Positions 1 to 10,255 of a stretch of DNA of 20,564 nucleotides are shown in pieces. The notes under the pieces were generated by a model. It was not told the DNA's origin. It searched no databases and saw only the letters and a program-made list of their open reading frames with translations. The first letter of the stretch is position 1, and the number at the start of each line of letters is the position of its first letter. The position numbers were made by a program, and so were the translations under genes. The stretch comes from Perkinsus olseni (taxonomy: Eukaryota > Perkinsozoa > Perkinsida > Perkinsidae), in the NCBI GenBank assembly GCA_013115135.1, contig JABANP010000727.1, positions 1 through 20,564 on the forward strand. Reading direction: 5' to 3'.

Positions 1-1161
1 CAGAGTGCAGGAGACCTGGTCCGGGGCTAACTGTGGGTGGTTCTTACAGTCCCGCAAGGAGTGATTCCTCCCACAATTGCAGCACGCCTTCGTGGTCGCA
101 GTGCATGGGCCACTATGGGGCTGGCCGCAGTCAAAACACACCCGGATGTGAGGGCTGTCCTTCACTCGGAATTTAATTCCGGGAAGGTATAGCCCGCCAT
201 CCCTTATCAGCTTGTCCCTATCCTCGAGAGGGACCCTGACAGCAGCACCCTTCGCTCCTGACCTCAACACCTTCCATTTATCTGGCTGTAAGCCAGAAGG
301 ATGTGCCTGCACTGCTTCCGCTATAGGGCCGAAGTCCCTTTCATCCCTGGGGGTGAAGCCTATCCAAACCTCGGGTTGTAGTGCCGGTTTTCTAGCGCCT
401 TCTATGTTGTTCTCCGACAGGTTCCCTACCACGGTATCAGCCGTGCTTGGGTTATCACACCTGATACCGACGCCTCTCGCCGTGGGGTAAATCTTCTCCA
501 CCTTGCAGGACGACACAATACGCCTGATCTCCTCAGTCTTCTGCTTCCGTAGTTCATCAGTAGGGTTCTCAATTGAAACATAGACCACAGGCTTGTCCTT
601 GAAGGCGTTTTGGTCATTTTTGATGGTGCCCGTGAGAATGTCCCTGTAGGATAGCTGTGAGGCAATCTGGGATACTCCAGCAACATTTCTCCCTGGGACC
701 GGCCTGACGCCCGGAGCGCTAGAGGGTGCCTGCCTCGCTTTCATCAAAGACTTGCGTAGTTTGCGGTTCTCTTCGAGGAGGGTGATGTACATGTTGCTCA
801 TCCGTTTCAAGGAGTCACCAATTCTGCTCTCTTCTTGCTTATTAAGCAAGCGATTAGCCTTCAAGCCCACTTGCTTCATCGTATCCTCGATGCATATCAC
901 CTGTTCGGCGAAAGAGTCAGTGTCGTCCTCCTCCTGGCTCAGCTCGCCGTCGATAACTTCACCGCGAGCCCTGGCCTCTTCACGCTCTTCTTCCTCGTTT
1001 GTCACAGATGCCCAAGATAAGTGATCCGAAGTCTGATCCTCATCTCTCTGATCCTCGGGAGGGGGAGGCTGGTTGATCGTACTGCTTCTGCGGTCTCTGT
1101 AGCCCACGCCTCTTCTTCTCGGACGAGACGGGGCCGGAATGGCTGACGAGTCGGCTGGCAT
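1..1161 (-). mobile_element. Non-LTR retroelement ORF1 / gag-like zinc-knuckle protein, 5' part
   Basis: An open frame of 387 codons runs from an ATG at 1161 to the window edge with no stop, so the C-terminus is missing; an in-frame stop lies just upstream of the ATG. The N-terminus is basic, with an RPRRRG run. It is followed by an acidic stretch and a predicted coiled coil at about residues 88-145 (LLEENRKLRKSL). A central domain of unknown fold comes next, and then two adjacent CCHC zinc knuckles: C342, C345, H349, C353 and C360, C363, H367, C372. Tandem knuckles after a coiled-coil region are typical of ORF1/gag proteins of LINE elements (Jockey and I-like clades), which bind element RNA. 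No reverse transcriptase is visible; it would lie to the left of the window. An LTR-element gag or a domesticated gene is possible. The frame is intact, so the copy may be young. Confidence 0.75.
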
Positions 1162-2442
1162 AAGAAAAACAAAGCCCGTAAGGGAGTTAGCAGGATTAGG
1201 GGAAATCCACTAACAGATCTGGCGGTGCTGTACCAACACCCGCTGGCTAACCAGACACGGTGCCCCAGGGTCGCTTCATAGACGGCGGTTTGGAGAGATG
1301 CAGCTTTACATACCTCAAGTATGTTCATCTTGGCATGCGATAGCCCACAGGTACGCTCATATCCGGGAAGGGGTTTGAAAATCAGATTCTGGTATCCGGA
1401 AGGGTCGTGCCTCTAGTCACCATTTGTGGTGGTAGTGCTCCATGAGAGACGATTTCTGTTGCCCTCCCCACGGGATCTCGGTAGCAGGCGGCCAGAGGCG
1501 TTGCTAGGCGGGAGACCTGCGAGTTGTAGTACAATGCCTTGTTCGACTGAGTCCTGCAGTTCCGAGAGAAAGCAGTGCTTCAGATAACGGCGGGCTACCT
1601 AATGGGGGCGACCCAGCGATACGGCTGACGGAAATTCATCCAGCAAGCCTGCGGTTGTATAATACAACTCGTATTCCACGCAATGCTGTAGAGCTAATCG
1701 AACGGTACCGGCCTAAGAAGTTTATATTCACCCTCCGGGCCATTCTCGTGTATCCCGCAACGCCCGGCTACCGCGACTTGGTCGTGCCTCGGCCTGTGTC
1801 GGCCTCAGTAAGCGCGAATTACGAATATTACCCGGTTGTGCGCGATGCACGATGTGCACGCGTGCAAAGTAAATCCCCCCGCGCGGGCGAGCTCGAATGG
1901 GATTCTACCTCCCGCCGTTCAACTCGTATTGATTATGGACGAAAGTGCAGGGGCAAGCTGCTTTCGCACAGCCATTAACAGTCAAGTTGACTCAACCGAC
2001 GACATATTGGCTTGGGCTGAGGCGTACAAGCGCCCTTGACAAGGCCTTGGGAGTGAACACTCTTGCATCGATGTTGGGCCCTAAGCTCAGCCGCGTGTAA
2101 GCTTCGGTTCGCCGGCTTGCCCTGTCTAGAAACGCTGGCGAACGAAAGCTGGCCAGTTGTGTGGAATGTCCGTTGCAGGCGGGTGGACGTCAGGTACTTC
2201 GCGACGCTGCAGGTGGCGCCTCATTTCATTGCAGCTTGGCTTATGGACAAGTACAACTGTCCCGGCCTTCTTCTTACTTTCTTGGTGATTCCGAGATCCC
2301 TGTGGCAGATGTAATAATCGTGGTATAGTTTAACCGTTAGAGTCCTGTTCTACTAATCATTAGGTCTGTGGTTCAAATCTTCCCGTGGGCATTTTCGTCC
2401 ATTGTGTAATCTCAGTTATCGAGTATGCATTCGAAATATCAG
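1162..2442. other. Gene-poor stretch upstream of the retroelement ORF
   Basis: No convincing coding exon was found. The longest open frame (about 1655-1978, +) starts at TTG, has no recognisable motif and no good splice partners. The part next to 1161 is probably the 5' untranslated or promoter region of the retroelement. The only structured item is the tRNA-like block at 2314-2391. The 5' exon of the small gene at 2443-2669 should lie somewhere here but could not be placed. Confidence 0.4.
2314..2391 (+). pseudogene. Degenerate tRNA-like sequence
   Basis: Two internal RNA polymerase III promoter-like boxes sit at tRNA spacing: an A-box-like TGGTATAGTTT at 2321 and a B-box-like GGTTCAAATCT at 2370, followed by an acceptor-like CGTGGGCA. 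The 5' acceptor strand does not pair with the 3' strand, the T stem has two mismatches, and no clean anticodon stem forms. It is therefore more likely a decayed tRNA or the tRNA-derived head of a SINE than a working tRNA gene. Confidence 0.35.
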
Positions 2443-2669
2443 TGCACTAAGAGGACCAGCAAGGAAGTCCGTCGTGAAGGAAACGTCCGACACCGTCCTT
2501 ATCTATGGCTTAGCGACTGCGATGGGATTAGCATGCTCACCGAGGGGACAGCCGGTAGTACACCAACCGTCGCCATCGTGTCCCCCAGCTACTTCTGTCA
2601 CAGGTCAACGTCGTGGGAGTCGCCGTCTCGATGGCCGTGATGGCCTTCTTCTACGCGACTCTCCAGTAG
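2443..2669 (+). CDS. Small hydrophobic protein, 3' exons (5' end unresolved)
   Basis: Two exons join in phase: 2443-2554 and 2604-2669, with a 49-nt intron (2555-2603) ending in a pyrimidine-rich TTCTGTCACAG. They encode a segment with basic and polar residues (GPARKSVVKETSDTV), a short hydrophobic run (LIYGLATAMGLA) and a C-terminal hydrophobic stretch (VGVAVSMAVMAFFYATLQ) directly before TAG. This looks like a small one- or two-pass membrane protein, perhaps mitochondrial, but I do not recognise the family. No in-frame ATG precedes the first visible exon, which starts behind an AG at 2442, so at least one upstream exon is missing. A competing frame from ATG 2425 gives a hydrophilic product without a good ending and was judged less likely. 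Confidence 0.45.
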
Positions 2670-2903
2670 ATTAATAACCCTGACCAACAGTGTCCCGTTG
2701 TTGGAACCCGTGAAAGTGTTATTAAATGTTGCGACAAGACTGCTCTTTCCGACTGCTTATCAGTGCAGTGGTCACGGCTGGAGTCAGGCCGCGATTCTCC
2801 GCTTCCGCTTGACTTGGTGTCCTAGTGTTGGGTCAATCTTTCCACTCACGTTGCGGACTGATTCCAAGGCCGTCGACCAGCAGTTACTATTTTCTCTAAA
2901 TCT

Positions 2904-4482
2904 ATGGTTACACGGCACGACAATGATCGTCGTCCTCTCGCCTCGGACGTCTTGTTGGAACTTGTCGACTCGCCGGACGAAGCCTCAGGAGGAGGAGGCG
3001 GATATGAGCTGGGTGGATATCCTCAAGTACCTGCCAACTACGGAAATACCGCTGGTCTTGGAGAAGCACATCAGAGGACAGCTGGATTCGGACACTCCAT
3101 CGCCTCCAGCGCCCGCGACTCGTGGGGACGATGCCAGGCCGTCCCTGTCGCCAGCAGATTCGGAGGGAGCACCGACGGGTTCGGCAGGCAGTGTTGTCGA
3201 AGATGGGATAATTAAACCTCATCGGCAAGCGCCTCTGGTGACCCCTCCACTGGTATCGCCTGAGATATCGACTAGTGCGCCGGTAGTAGCGGGGAAGGGC
3301 CGCAAGAAACGGGGGCAGCAGCAGCAGCAAAGGGATGGTGGGAAAGACGCGGTGAAGAGCGAGCTTCAAGAACTGTGGCAACACGCTAAGACGATTTATG
3401 ATGTGAAAGGGCACATCCTGCAGCTAGCTACTGATCAATGGGGGTGTCGTTTCGTCCAACTGAGGCTGGATTCGGTCGACGAGGGCGAGGCTAATTTGAT
3501 AGTGTCCGAGTTGTTGGAGCATATCACTGATTTGTCGACTGATAGTTATGGTAACTATGTTGTTCAGAAGATGATTGAAGCGAGCGCCGATAACGAGACG
3601 CGATTGGGCCTGATAGTCGAGCAACTCGTGGGAGAGGTTTTCCGGCTGTCAGTGCATGTGTATGGTTGTCGGGTGATACAGCGGGCCATAGCGGCAACGT
3701 GTGTGCCTCTGCCACAGCAGCACGCGCTGTTGGTGAGTGAGCTGAAAGGGAGGATACAGGAGTGTGTGGAAGATGCTCATGGCAATCATGTGATTCAGAA
3801 GATCATTGAAGTGGAACGGCCGGTGCAGAAATTGCAGTTTATAGTGGATGCGCTGACGCCCTCAGCGAGCTGGCTTGCTGCTCACGCGTGCGGCTGCAGG
3901 GTGATACAGAGGTTACTTGAGACTTGTCCGACTGATATGATCACCAAGATGCGGACATCGATTGTCAGGGCGTGCGCGGAACTGAGTACTAATTCATTCG
4001 GCAATTATGTTATCCAGCATGTCATCGTTTATGGCACACAGAGAGACCGCAAGGCGATCTACAGCTACGTTATGGAGGACTTCGCGGCCGCGTCGTGTCA
4101 CAAGTTCTCCACCAATGTGGTGGACAAATGTCTGCAGCATTTGAGCATGTCCGAGTTGGCACACGTGATTTCGGTGGTACTTGGAGACTCGGGTGATGAG
4201 GCTGCTTCTATTGTGGCGTGGGGCGGCACTGCTGGAGAGGCTGCGGCCCTGTCTGTTATGCTGCGAGATCGCTACGGATGCGCCATCGTGTCACGGCTAC
4301 TTGAATTAGCACCGAGCGAGATGATCGAACGGAGTCGGCTGGTGTGGAAGTTGAAAGAACAGCTGCCGGCGTTGAGGAAGTCGTCTTTCGCAAAGCACCT
4401 GGTCGCCGCCGTAGAATCGACCCATGCAGGGTCGGTACCTCCGGTCATTGGGCAGTTCTCGAGACAGTTGTCCGGTCATTAG
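2904..4482 (+). CDS. Pumilio/PUF-family RNA-binding protein
   Basis: The C-terminal two thirds carry eight PUF repeats, recognisable by the core five-residue motifs in order: CRFVQ, NYVVQ, CRVIQ, NHVIQ, CRVIQ, NYVIQ, TNVVD, CAIVS. PUF proteins bind 3' UTRs and repress or localise mRNAs in the cytoplasm. By the known PUF code, repeats 7 to 1 should read 5'-GUAUAUA, as in animal Pumilio; repeat 8 has no canonical code residues. The N-terminal part is low complexity (Ser, Pro, acidic; a glutamine run near 3319). The start is uncertain. ATG 2904 opens a frame (MVTRHDNDRR) that enters the PUF frame only if 2964-2988 (25 nt, GT...CAG) is removed, giving 517 aa. In the PUF frame itself, ATG 2923 or ATG 3004 (MSWVDILKYL) are alternatives. 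The PUF frame also extends upstream to a TTG at 2698, probably by chance. Confidence 0.93.
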
Positions 4483-4572
4483 TAGTGTATAATTTATACG
4501 TTTCCTCTTTTAACGCGGCCTTTTTGTGTTAACAGTTGGTGTTGATAGTGGAGCGAAGGAACCCCATTCTGA

Positions 4573-5858
4573 ATGCCGCGGCAAAAGTTCGGCCAAAGAG
4601 TCACGGTTTACTCCTCGGGAGGTAGTGGGCGGTTGCCACAAGTAGACGCGGAGGAGCGTAAACGGCGGGCTGGCCGAGCTGCGCGCTTCCGTCAGATCGA
4701 CCCGGCCACAGGTAGCTATTGCTAGCTGTGGATGGGCTACACGGTCGGTGAACGCGCCTGGTGAATCAGATACCCGAACTGTAGAGGCGGATGACGCCGG
4801 TGAGATCCCCACACCCGAGAAGTACGTGAAAGGTACTTGCCGTCATTTGGAAAAGGAGTATCTCCGACTGACTGGCCCAGCGAAGGCAGAGTTTGTGCGT
4901 AAGTTGATTATGTCTAACTTGAAGGTCCTGCGCTAGTCTTCTTCGTTATCCCTCACTGAGCCGGATACGATGATCATGATTACTGGGAAACGCCGCTGAT
5001 GACAATCTGACGGGCGTTTCGACTCAGCTGTCTTCTTTTGCTTACCATGAAGATAGGTCCTCCGTCCGTGCTAACGGCGGCCTTCGATCGACTACAGGAG
5101 ATACATCACGAGAGGTCCTGGGAGTACGTCAGCGGCCAACTCCGAGCCATCCGTCAGGATATGAAGGTGCAGTGCCCCGCTGTCATTGAACCAGCCGAAG
5201 TCAGTGTGTTCAGGTCCAAGGCCTCGATGGCTCTGAGCTGTCTTTGAGTGTCTACACTACTAACGCCAGATGGGCACTCGATTCTCACGATCTGGTGCAG
5301 TTTATCCAATGCTTGTCTGCCGTGACCCGACAGATCCATGTGGGGTCCACCGTCCTGTCCGAAGACGTCCGGGCCGAGTTTCTTGCCTACGAGATTGTAT
5401 ACTGCGCGTTACAAAACTTCCATGCGGACCAACTGAGGTTCCTTCGTCGCCTTAACAGTATGCCAGAAGGTATCAGAAGGCACAAGTTTATTCGCTCTGC
5501 CCTTCGAGTCCGCTCCTGGGCGGCGGTTGGTAACTACTTCCGGATTCTCAAAGTGTACGGGTGTCTGTGTGAACGGCCGCGACAATTCGGGTCGATGGTT
5601 CCCTCTCACATGTTGGCCCTTCTGGAGCTCTTCGTGGGTGACCTCCGACTAAGATTCCTTCGATGCCTCACCAAGGCCTACATGCAACTGAGAGTGCCCG
5701 TGGTCACCCGGTGGTTGAGATTCTGTACAGATGACGATTGCCGTTCATTCTTGTCGGAACACAGTACGCCTCATGAAGGCGATGTTATTGTGTGTAAAGC
5801 GTGTTTCCCCATTATACAGAAGCAAGTGGAGGTAATGGAGCGTCGAAGGGTTGGATGA
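4573..5858 (+). CDS. SAC3/GANP-domain protein, LENG8/Thp3-like
   Basis: Four exons (4573-4711, 4770-4898, 5057-5199, 5238-5858) join in phase to about 343 aa. The N-terminus is basic (RKRRAGRAARF). From about residue 68 it follows the SAC3 domain as in LENG8/Thp3: KGTCRHLEKEYLRLT, then VRPPSVL across an intron, QLRAIRQDMKVQ, a VYTTNARWALD helix followed by VQFIQC, then FLAYEIVYCAL, and RSWAAVGNYFRILKVY. SAC3-family proteins act in nuclear mRNA export or processing complexes together with PCI-domain partners; Thp3 and LENG8 are the closest in layout. The intron at 4899-5056 has a strong GTAAGT donor. The 5200-5237 intron is only 38 nt and is needed to leave a frame that stops at 5247. The gene follows the PUF gene on the same strand and converges with the tubulin acetyltransferase. 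Confidence 0.9.
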
Positions 5859-6119
5859 TACCCAAAGACTGTTGTGTTGCGTGGAAGGGTGTGTCACTCA
5901 ATGCCGGTACGCGCGATCCTCATCAGCCTCGAGCAGCGTAACACTGTGTACCCATCACGCACTCGAGAAACTCGCCGCGAAGGTTTGATACGAGAAGTTC
6001 CAGCTAGCGTCGCGACTCCATTTAACGCAGCGACATCAAGCACCTTCAGAAGACTTCGTTCGCTGTCAAACTCGCATCATCATCAGTGGTTCGTTACTGA
6101 ACTATCGCACCCTCGTTAT

Positions 6120-7594
6120 CTAGAAAGGTCGCCGTAGGGCGTAAGAAGATGCCTGCAACGGCAAATCAATATACCCTCGGGGCTCTCGAGGATCGGGGAT
6201 TCCCTCCACCACTCGCAAGAAGGCATCAACTTACTCGGTTGGCGCTTCGATTGCTCACGTGCAAAGAGTCTAGCTTTTTCTGAGACTCCGATAGACTTTT
6301 CTGGAGGAGCATCATCTCGCGTTGATGCTGCCTCTCAAACCTCGCCAGCGATGCATCGACACTCGATCGGGCGCCGGTGGTGGTCTGAGGTCTCCAGCGC
6401 AGAAGGCTTGCATACCAACGAGTCCTTACGGTGACCGTATGGCTTCTGTTAGTTTTGGTGGAGGGACCGCCTTCAACCTGTTGTTGGTTGAGCTCTCCGC
6501 TATTCTCATTTTGACTTGAACATGCGCTTTCGTCCTCTGTCGCCGCGGACTTGAGACCGACATCAGTAGCAGTATCTGTGCTCAGCCCGGACGGAGCGAT
6601 GAGCCCCCGCGTCCGGGGTGGGGTCGAGAACGCGTCGATGGACCTCGTCTTTCTGCTAGAGTTTTCTGCTCGTTGCCGGGCCCCCGAAAAGTATCTGATA
6701 GCACGAGTAGAGCAACGATGCTCTTAGTGGACTCTACTCGGAGAAGACCACGAAGTTGTTGGCTTGTGGCGTGTACTTGTGAAGTCCGTAGTGTTTGCGC
6801 AGGAAACTGAGAAGCTTCGGCGAGGGCCTGTCGTACGCTGAGCAACAATAGCGGCATCGCGAGGTGTTGCTCCGGATCGCGCGAATACCAATGCTCGATG
6901 GTTGGACCTCCTCTCCACTGAGCATGCCCTCGAACAAGGCAAGGCCGATACCGCAGCGCTGACGGCTTTCATGGACATAGAAATCCAGGACCTGTGCACA
7001 CGGCGGTCGCTGTGTGCTTAGAGACTTCTCTTACACACAGCGGGTTGATCTCGATGAGCGGCGAGTCCACATTGGCAACGAAAAGTCGCTTCGGGCCAAC
7101 CTTACAGAAGAAGTCATCACAATCTGGAATAGTCCGAGGGTCTCACCTTGAGTAAGCCGAGAGCTGCATGCCTCTCCACGTAAAGATACACTCGACAGTC
7201 GGAAGTTCGTAAGTGCATGAGGCTTGTTATGGGAGAACGCAGGCCCTGCGGTGACAGCAGCACGTTCCAACTCGGCCGTCCTCATTGATCTCTACTTGTG
7301 CTTTGGCACTTTCAACGCCGAGTCCCTCGATGAGCTGCTCGAGATGTTCTTGAATTCGCTCCTGCTGATTGCTTTCCGCAAGTTGTTTATACACTAATGT
7401 CTTCTCACTTGCTTGCATCGTTGGCGGGCGTTCGGCCCCTCGGTAGAGTACAAGCTTCGAACCTGTGGTCTTACGATGCGCACCTCACCAAAACTGAGTG
7501 CTGCTACCCTGTCTGAGTCTAGCAGGACTATCTCGTACGACCGCTTCGACCAGGCGACCCCCAGAGCCTGGTAGCAGTCGAAGTCCGTGTTCAT
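6120..7594 (-). CDS. ATAT1: Alpha-tubulin N-acetyltransferase (MEC-17/ATAT1 family)
   Basis: Nine exons (7594-7489, 7462-7296, 7245-7147, 7100-7035, 6991-6889, 6837-6738, 6694-6430, 6384-6259, 6152-6120) give about 354 aa. The enzyme acetylates Lys40 of alpha-tubulin inside microtubules. Family blocks seen in order: [28 protein letters not shown], the core [19 protein letters not shown] with the acetyl-CoA loop QRCGIG (residues 157-162), [34 protein letters not shown]. The residues matching human C120 and catalytic D157 are C146 and D183. Behind the catalytic domain is a tail rich in Ser, Thr and Arg with a charged helix ([15 protein letters not shown]). The 6429-6385 intron is 45 nt with an open frame, so it could be retained. 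The first intron (7488-7463) is only 26 nt. A flagellated life stage would explain the gene (inference). Confidence 0.92.
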
Positions 7595-8004
7595 GACGGA
7601 ACTCTTTCTACAAGCCTAGGGCCACCCTTCATTCACTACAGACGCAACAGCGGTCCATTGGTCGGATAAAAATGATCTGGCCAGAAGCCAGTTTCGAGCG
7701 GATGAGAATTTCCTGTCTGAAAGGTCCGGCTAGAATCCCTCTGTGGGAGATCAGCGCGGAGAGCAGGACTCTGAAGGCTCAGGTGAAAGGGTCGAAGTGA
7801 TACGAACAAATCTACATCTAGGGGAGCTAAAAAGGAGACTCGCGGATGGCTCGGCCAGCAGGGTTAATAATAGAAGATGCACCGCCGCTCGATATCTGAC
7901 TGAAGGACCTTCTAGTATTGGGCGTGATGGAGTTCTTCTTAACCAACGGCAGGACGGGGACCCTGACAACAACGGATACCTAGCGGCAGTTGACTTTCCT
8001 TCAC
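7595..8004. other. Intergenic spacer between two minus-strand genes
   Basis: This lies between the stop of the membrane-protein gene (8005) and the start of the acetyltransferase gene (7594). Frames at 7743-8111 (+) and 7751-8008 (-) show no domain and no consistent splice partners. It probably holds the 3' end of one gene and the promoter or trans-splice acceptor of the next. Nothing else is seen. Confidence 0.4.
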
Positions 8005-9606
8005 TCACCCAGACGCCGGATCGACAGCGGCCGTCGGAGTCTCCAGTCGGTTGTGCTGGGCCTCACTGTCCGAGGAACCGTCGTCCTAACAATCGAGACC
8101 AGCAGAATTAGAAAACCCAGTGGCGCAGGAAGTATACTTACGAAGTTGGTGAATGGCATTGGTGTCGTCTTTTGGCGTCGTCCGCATCTCCCCAAAAGCA
8201 GCGATATGATAAGCCCGATGAAGAGCACTATGCACAGGCCAATGAGCATCCACGCCCACCATCCCAAGCCCTTCGCCACCGTCGGTGTCACGTCCCCACG
8301 GTTGCCTCTGGCTCGCATAGTCGCGGTGGGAACCCTCGAGTCCCAGGACGCCGCCATGCCGCCGCACTGCGTGAATATGCTGCCCATCTCCCCATCTGTC
8401 GCCGCCTCTATCAGCGTGTACACGGACTTTTCTATATTTGTTGTTATGCCGACTCTTAAACTAGCATTGCCATCCTCTAACACCGAGACCTCATCGCTGC
8501 TGGGGACTACAGAGGAGACCATGTCCTTGCTGCAGTCGCCAAAATCTGGCGGTAAGGTGCCCATGTACCCCACCGTGACGATGATCCGAAGCAGCTCGCC
8601 CTCGGTGAGGTCTTTATCTCGTAATATCAGACTCCGCAGGCTGCCCTGCCCCTCATTAAGCATGGCAGCGCTACTCGCAGCGATCGCGGCCGCCTCGATT
8701 CTCTCCGAAAAATTTCTCGAGGCCCAGTCGGCAACACCCGCCATGGATTTCGAGCCCGTGAGGAAGTCAGGTACCGGTCTTTGAACTCTCACTGTGTAAA
8801 CCCCGGATCTTGTATTCGAAGGCAGCCCAGCATACGACGTTGCGTCGTCATACATGTACTTCGAGACATCATTATACGTGAGCCCTTGAGTATAATTCAG
8901 AGTACCATCTTTTTCGCAAATCAGCTTGTCGGGTGTACACGCCAACCAGCAAGAACAGCCGCAACTCGCGCAAGTCGCAGTCTAAAACAACCGAGAAATG
9001 ATAACCTCAAGACCGACTAAGTCGAGCTGGCCTACCCGAAATCGCCAATCAGCTTGTGCTATGGCACGCTTCCACATCTCCGGGACAGTCTCGTCAGGGT
9101 TAACCTTAGGGATTTTGGGGACCAGTAAACCACCCACGCACCTGAAGGGAAGCCATAGCCAGTTGGGTAGAGCGGCCCTTCCAAACTCCTCACCGAACAG
9201 CATTTTCACATTGACAAACACTCTCGCTTTTGCGGCCGACCGGCTTCAAGCGTAAATGCTCATAAACAGCTGTGCACTGCGACCTGCAATACTGGTTTTT
9301 CGGGAGCTCCTGGCCTGGAATCCACGACGGCGTCTGGCACTCTTTGAAGAGGGCCTTCGCAGAACTGGGCAGAACCGCGCCCGTGCGGCTGCATCCGGCG
9401 ACAGTGTAGGCCTGACTGCCATTCATCAGAAGCTTGGTGAAGCCGGAAGCCCAGTCGCAGAATCCGTGAGGACCAACGTCGATGAAGGGAACCCTGAGGT
9501 CAACCTGCAAGGCTGCTGCGTTCTCCCTGGTGCCTGCTGCCGGTGCCGGCGACGATGATGTTGTCGTTAATAAGAGTAAGTGTAGGAGAAGAATTTTGAG
9601 AGTCAT
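8005..9606 (-). CDS. Type I membrane surface protein, paralogue A
   Basis: Four exons (9606-9194, 9141-9036, 8981-8142, 8085-8005) give about 479 aa. I chose ATG 9606 because it opens a signal peptide (MTLKILLLHLLLL); the frame extends upstream to 9684. Residues about 25-410 should be extracellular: several Cys, N-glycosylation sequons (NGS, NYT, NFS, NAS), then at 174-189 the module TATCASCGCSCWLACT, followed by an EF-hand-like stretch (LTYNDVSKYMYDD) and long helical and Ala-rich segments. A single membrane helix (WWAWMLIGLCIVLFIGL, about 414-436) and a 40-residue cytoplasmic tail follow. The last intron (8141-8086) has a GTAAGTAT donor and a CTAAT branch-like site. No known family is recognised. 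The downstream neighbour in the window, paralogue B, shares module, transmembrane start and intron positions. Confidence 0.8.
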
Positions 9607-10255
9607 GGTTACCGGGACATGAGGCTGGGTACTTTGCATAGACTGTGAGAGAGGGCATGGGTGGCGATACACGCTAATGAGCAACGCAAAACCTAATCGA
9701 CTGCATCAGAAAAGTACAAGTACAACGATAATGGCGGTGATGAGCCGAGATGGAGAAGACAGAAGAAGAATTGACTGATGACGGTGTGGGACCAACATTC
9801 AGTCGCCTGTTGTTATTGTTGTTGTCGTGAAAAGCGTAACGAAGAGTAACGTATGCTGATAACGGCAATGGTAGTGGTAGTGATGATGATGATGACGGCC
9901 ACAAACAACAGCAACAACAGCAACAACGACGGCGGCGGTGATGCGAATTCTCTACAAAGCGACGGTCCATCCAACCTAGGTGAACTTGTCTTTCTAATTC
10001 GCACAGATTGAGATCAGTAATGACAGCAAGAGAGAATACCCTCAGGCGCCACTGCACTGCTCGCTTCACACGAGATTGGGCTGGGTGAATTATGGCAAAA
10101 ATGACGCTGGTAATTTCGGAGCACCAATAACGGGAGGGACGGCTAGATTGCGGTCGCTGTGCCTCATCGTCCTTCAGAAAACCGCTTAAAAGGCACAACT
10201 TAGCGGGCTTGCACCAGCAGGTGAAAACATCTAACTAACGACAGTGGAGCGACCC
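9607..10255. other. Intergenic region with trinucleotide repeats
   Basis: Upstream of paralogue A. It contains clustered simple repeats: a GTT run near 9808-9828, GTA/TGA tracts at 9871-9893, then CAA/CAG and GGC tracts at 9901-9943. These create spurious open frames full of Cys, Ser, Pro or Gln on the minus strand. No credible exon is seen apart from the possible 5' extension of paralogue A up to 9684. Confidence 0.5.
9808..9943. repeat. Imperfect trinucleotide microsatellite cluster
   Basis: Successive short arrays: TGTTATTGTTGTTGTCG, GTAGTGGTAGTGATGATG, then CAACAGCAACAACAGCAAC and GGCGGCGG. All are imperfect and a few units long. The cluster is directly visible and lies in the upstream region of the paralogue A gene. 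Confidence 0.8.

Noticed and set aside
2698..2903. Upstream extension of the PUF frame from a TTG codon
   Set aside because: It has no ATG and a composition unlike the rest of the protein; an ATG at 2904, 2923 or 3004 is more likely.
7990..8784. 264-aa plus-strand open frame
   Set aside because: It is antisense to paralogue A, whose membrane helix, Cys module, splice sites and match to paralogue B clearly assign coding to the minus strand.
9674..10198. 174-aa minus-strand frame with Cys, Ser, Pro and Leu runs
   Set aside because: The runs are translations of trinucleotide microsatellites; no start context or domain supports it.
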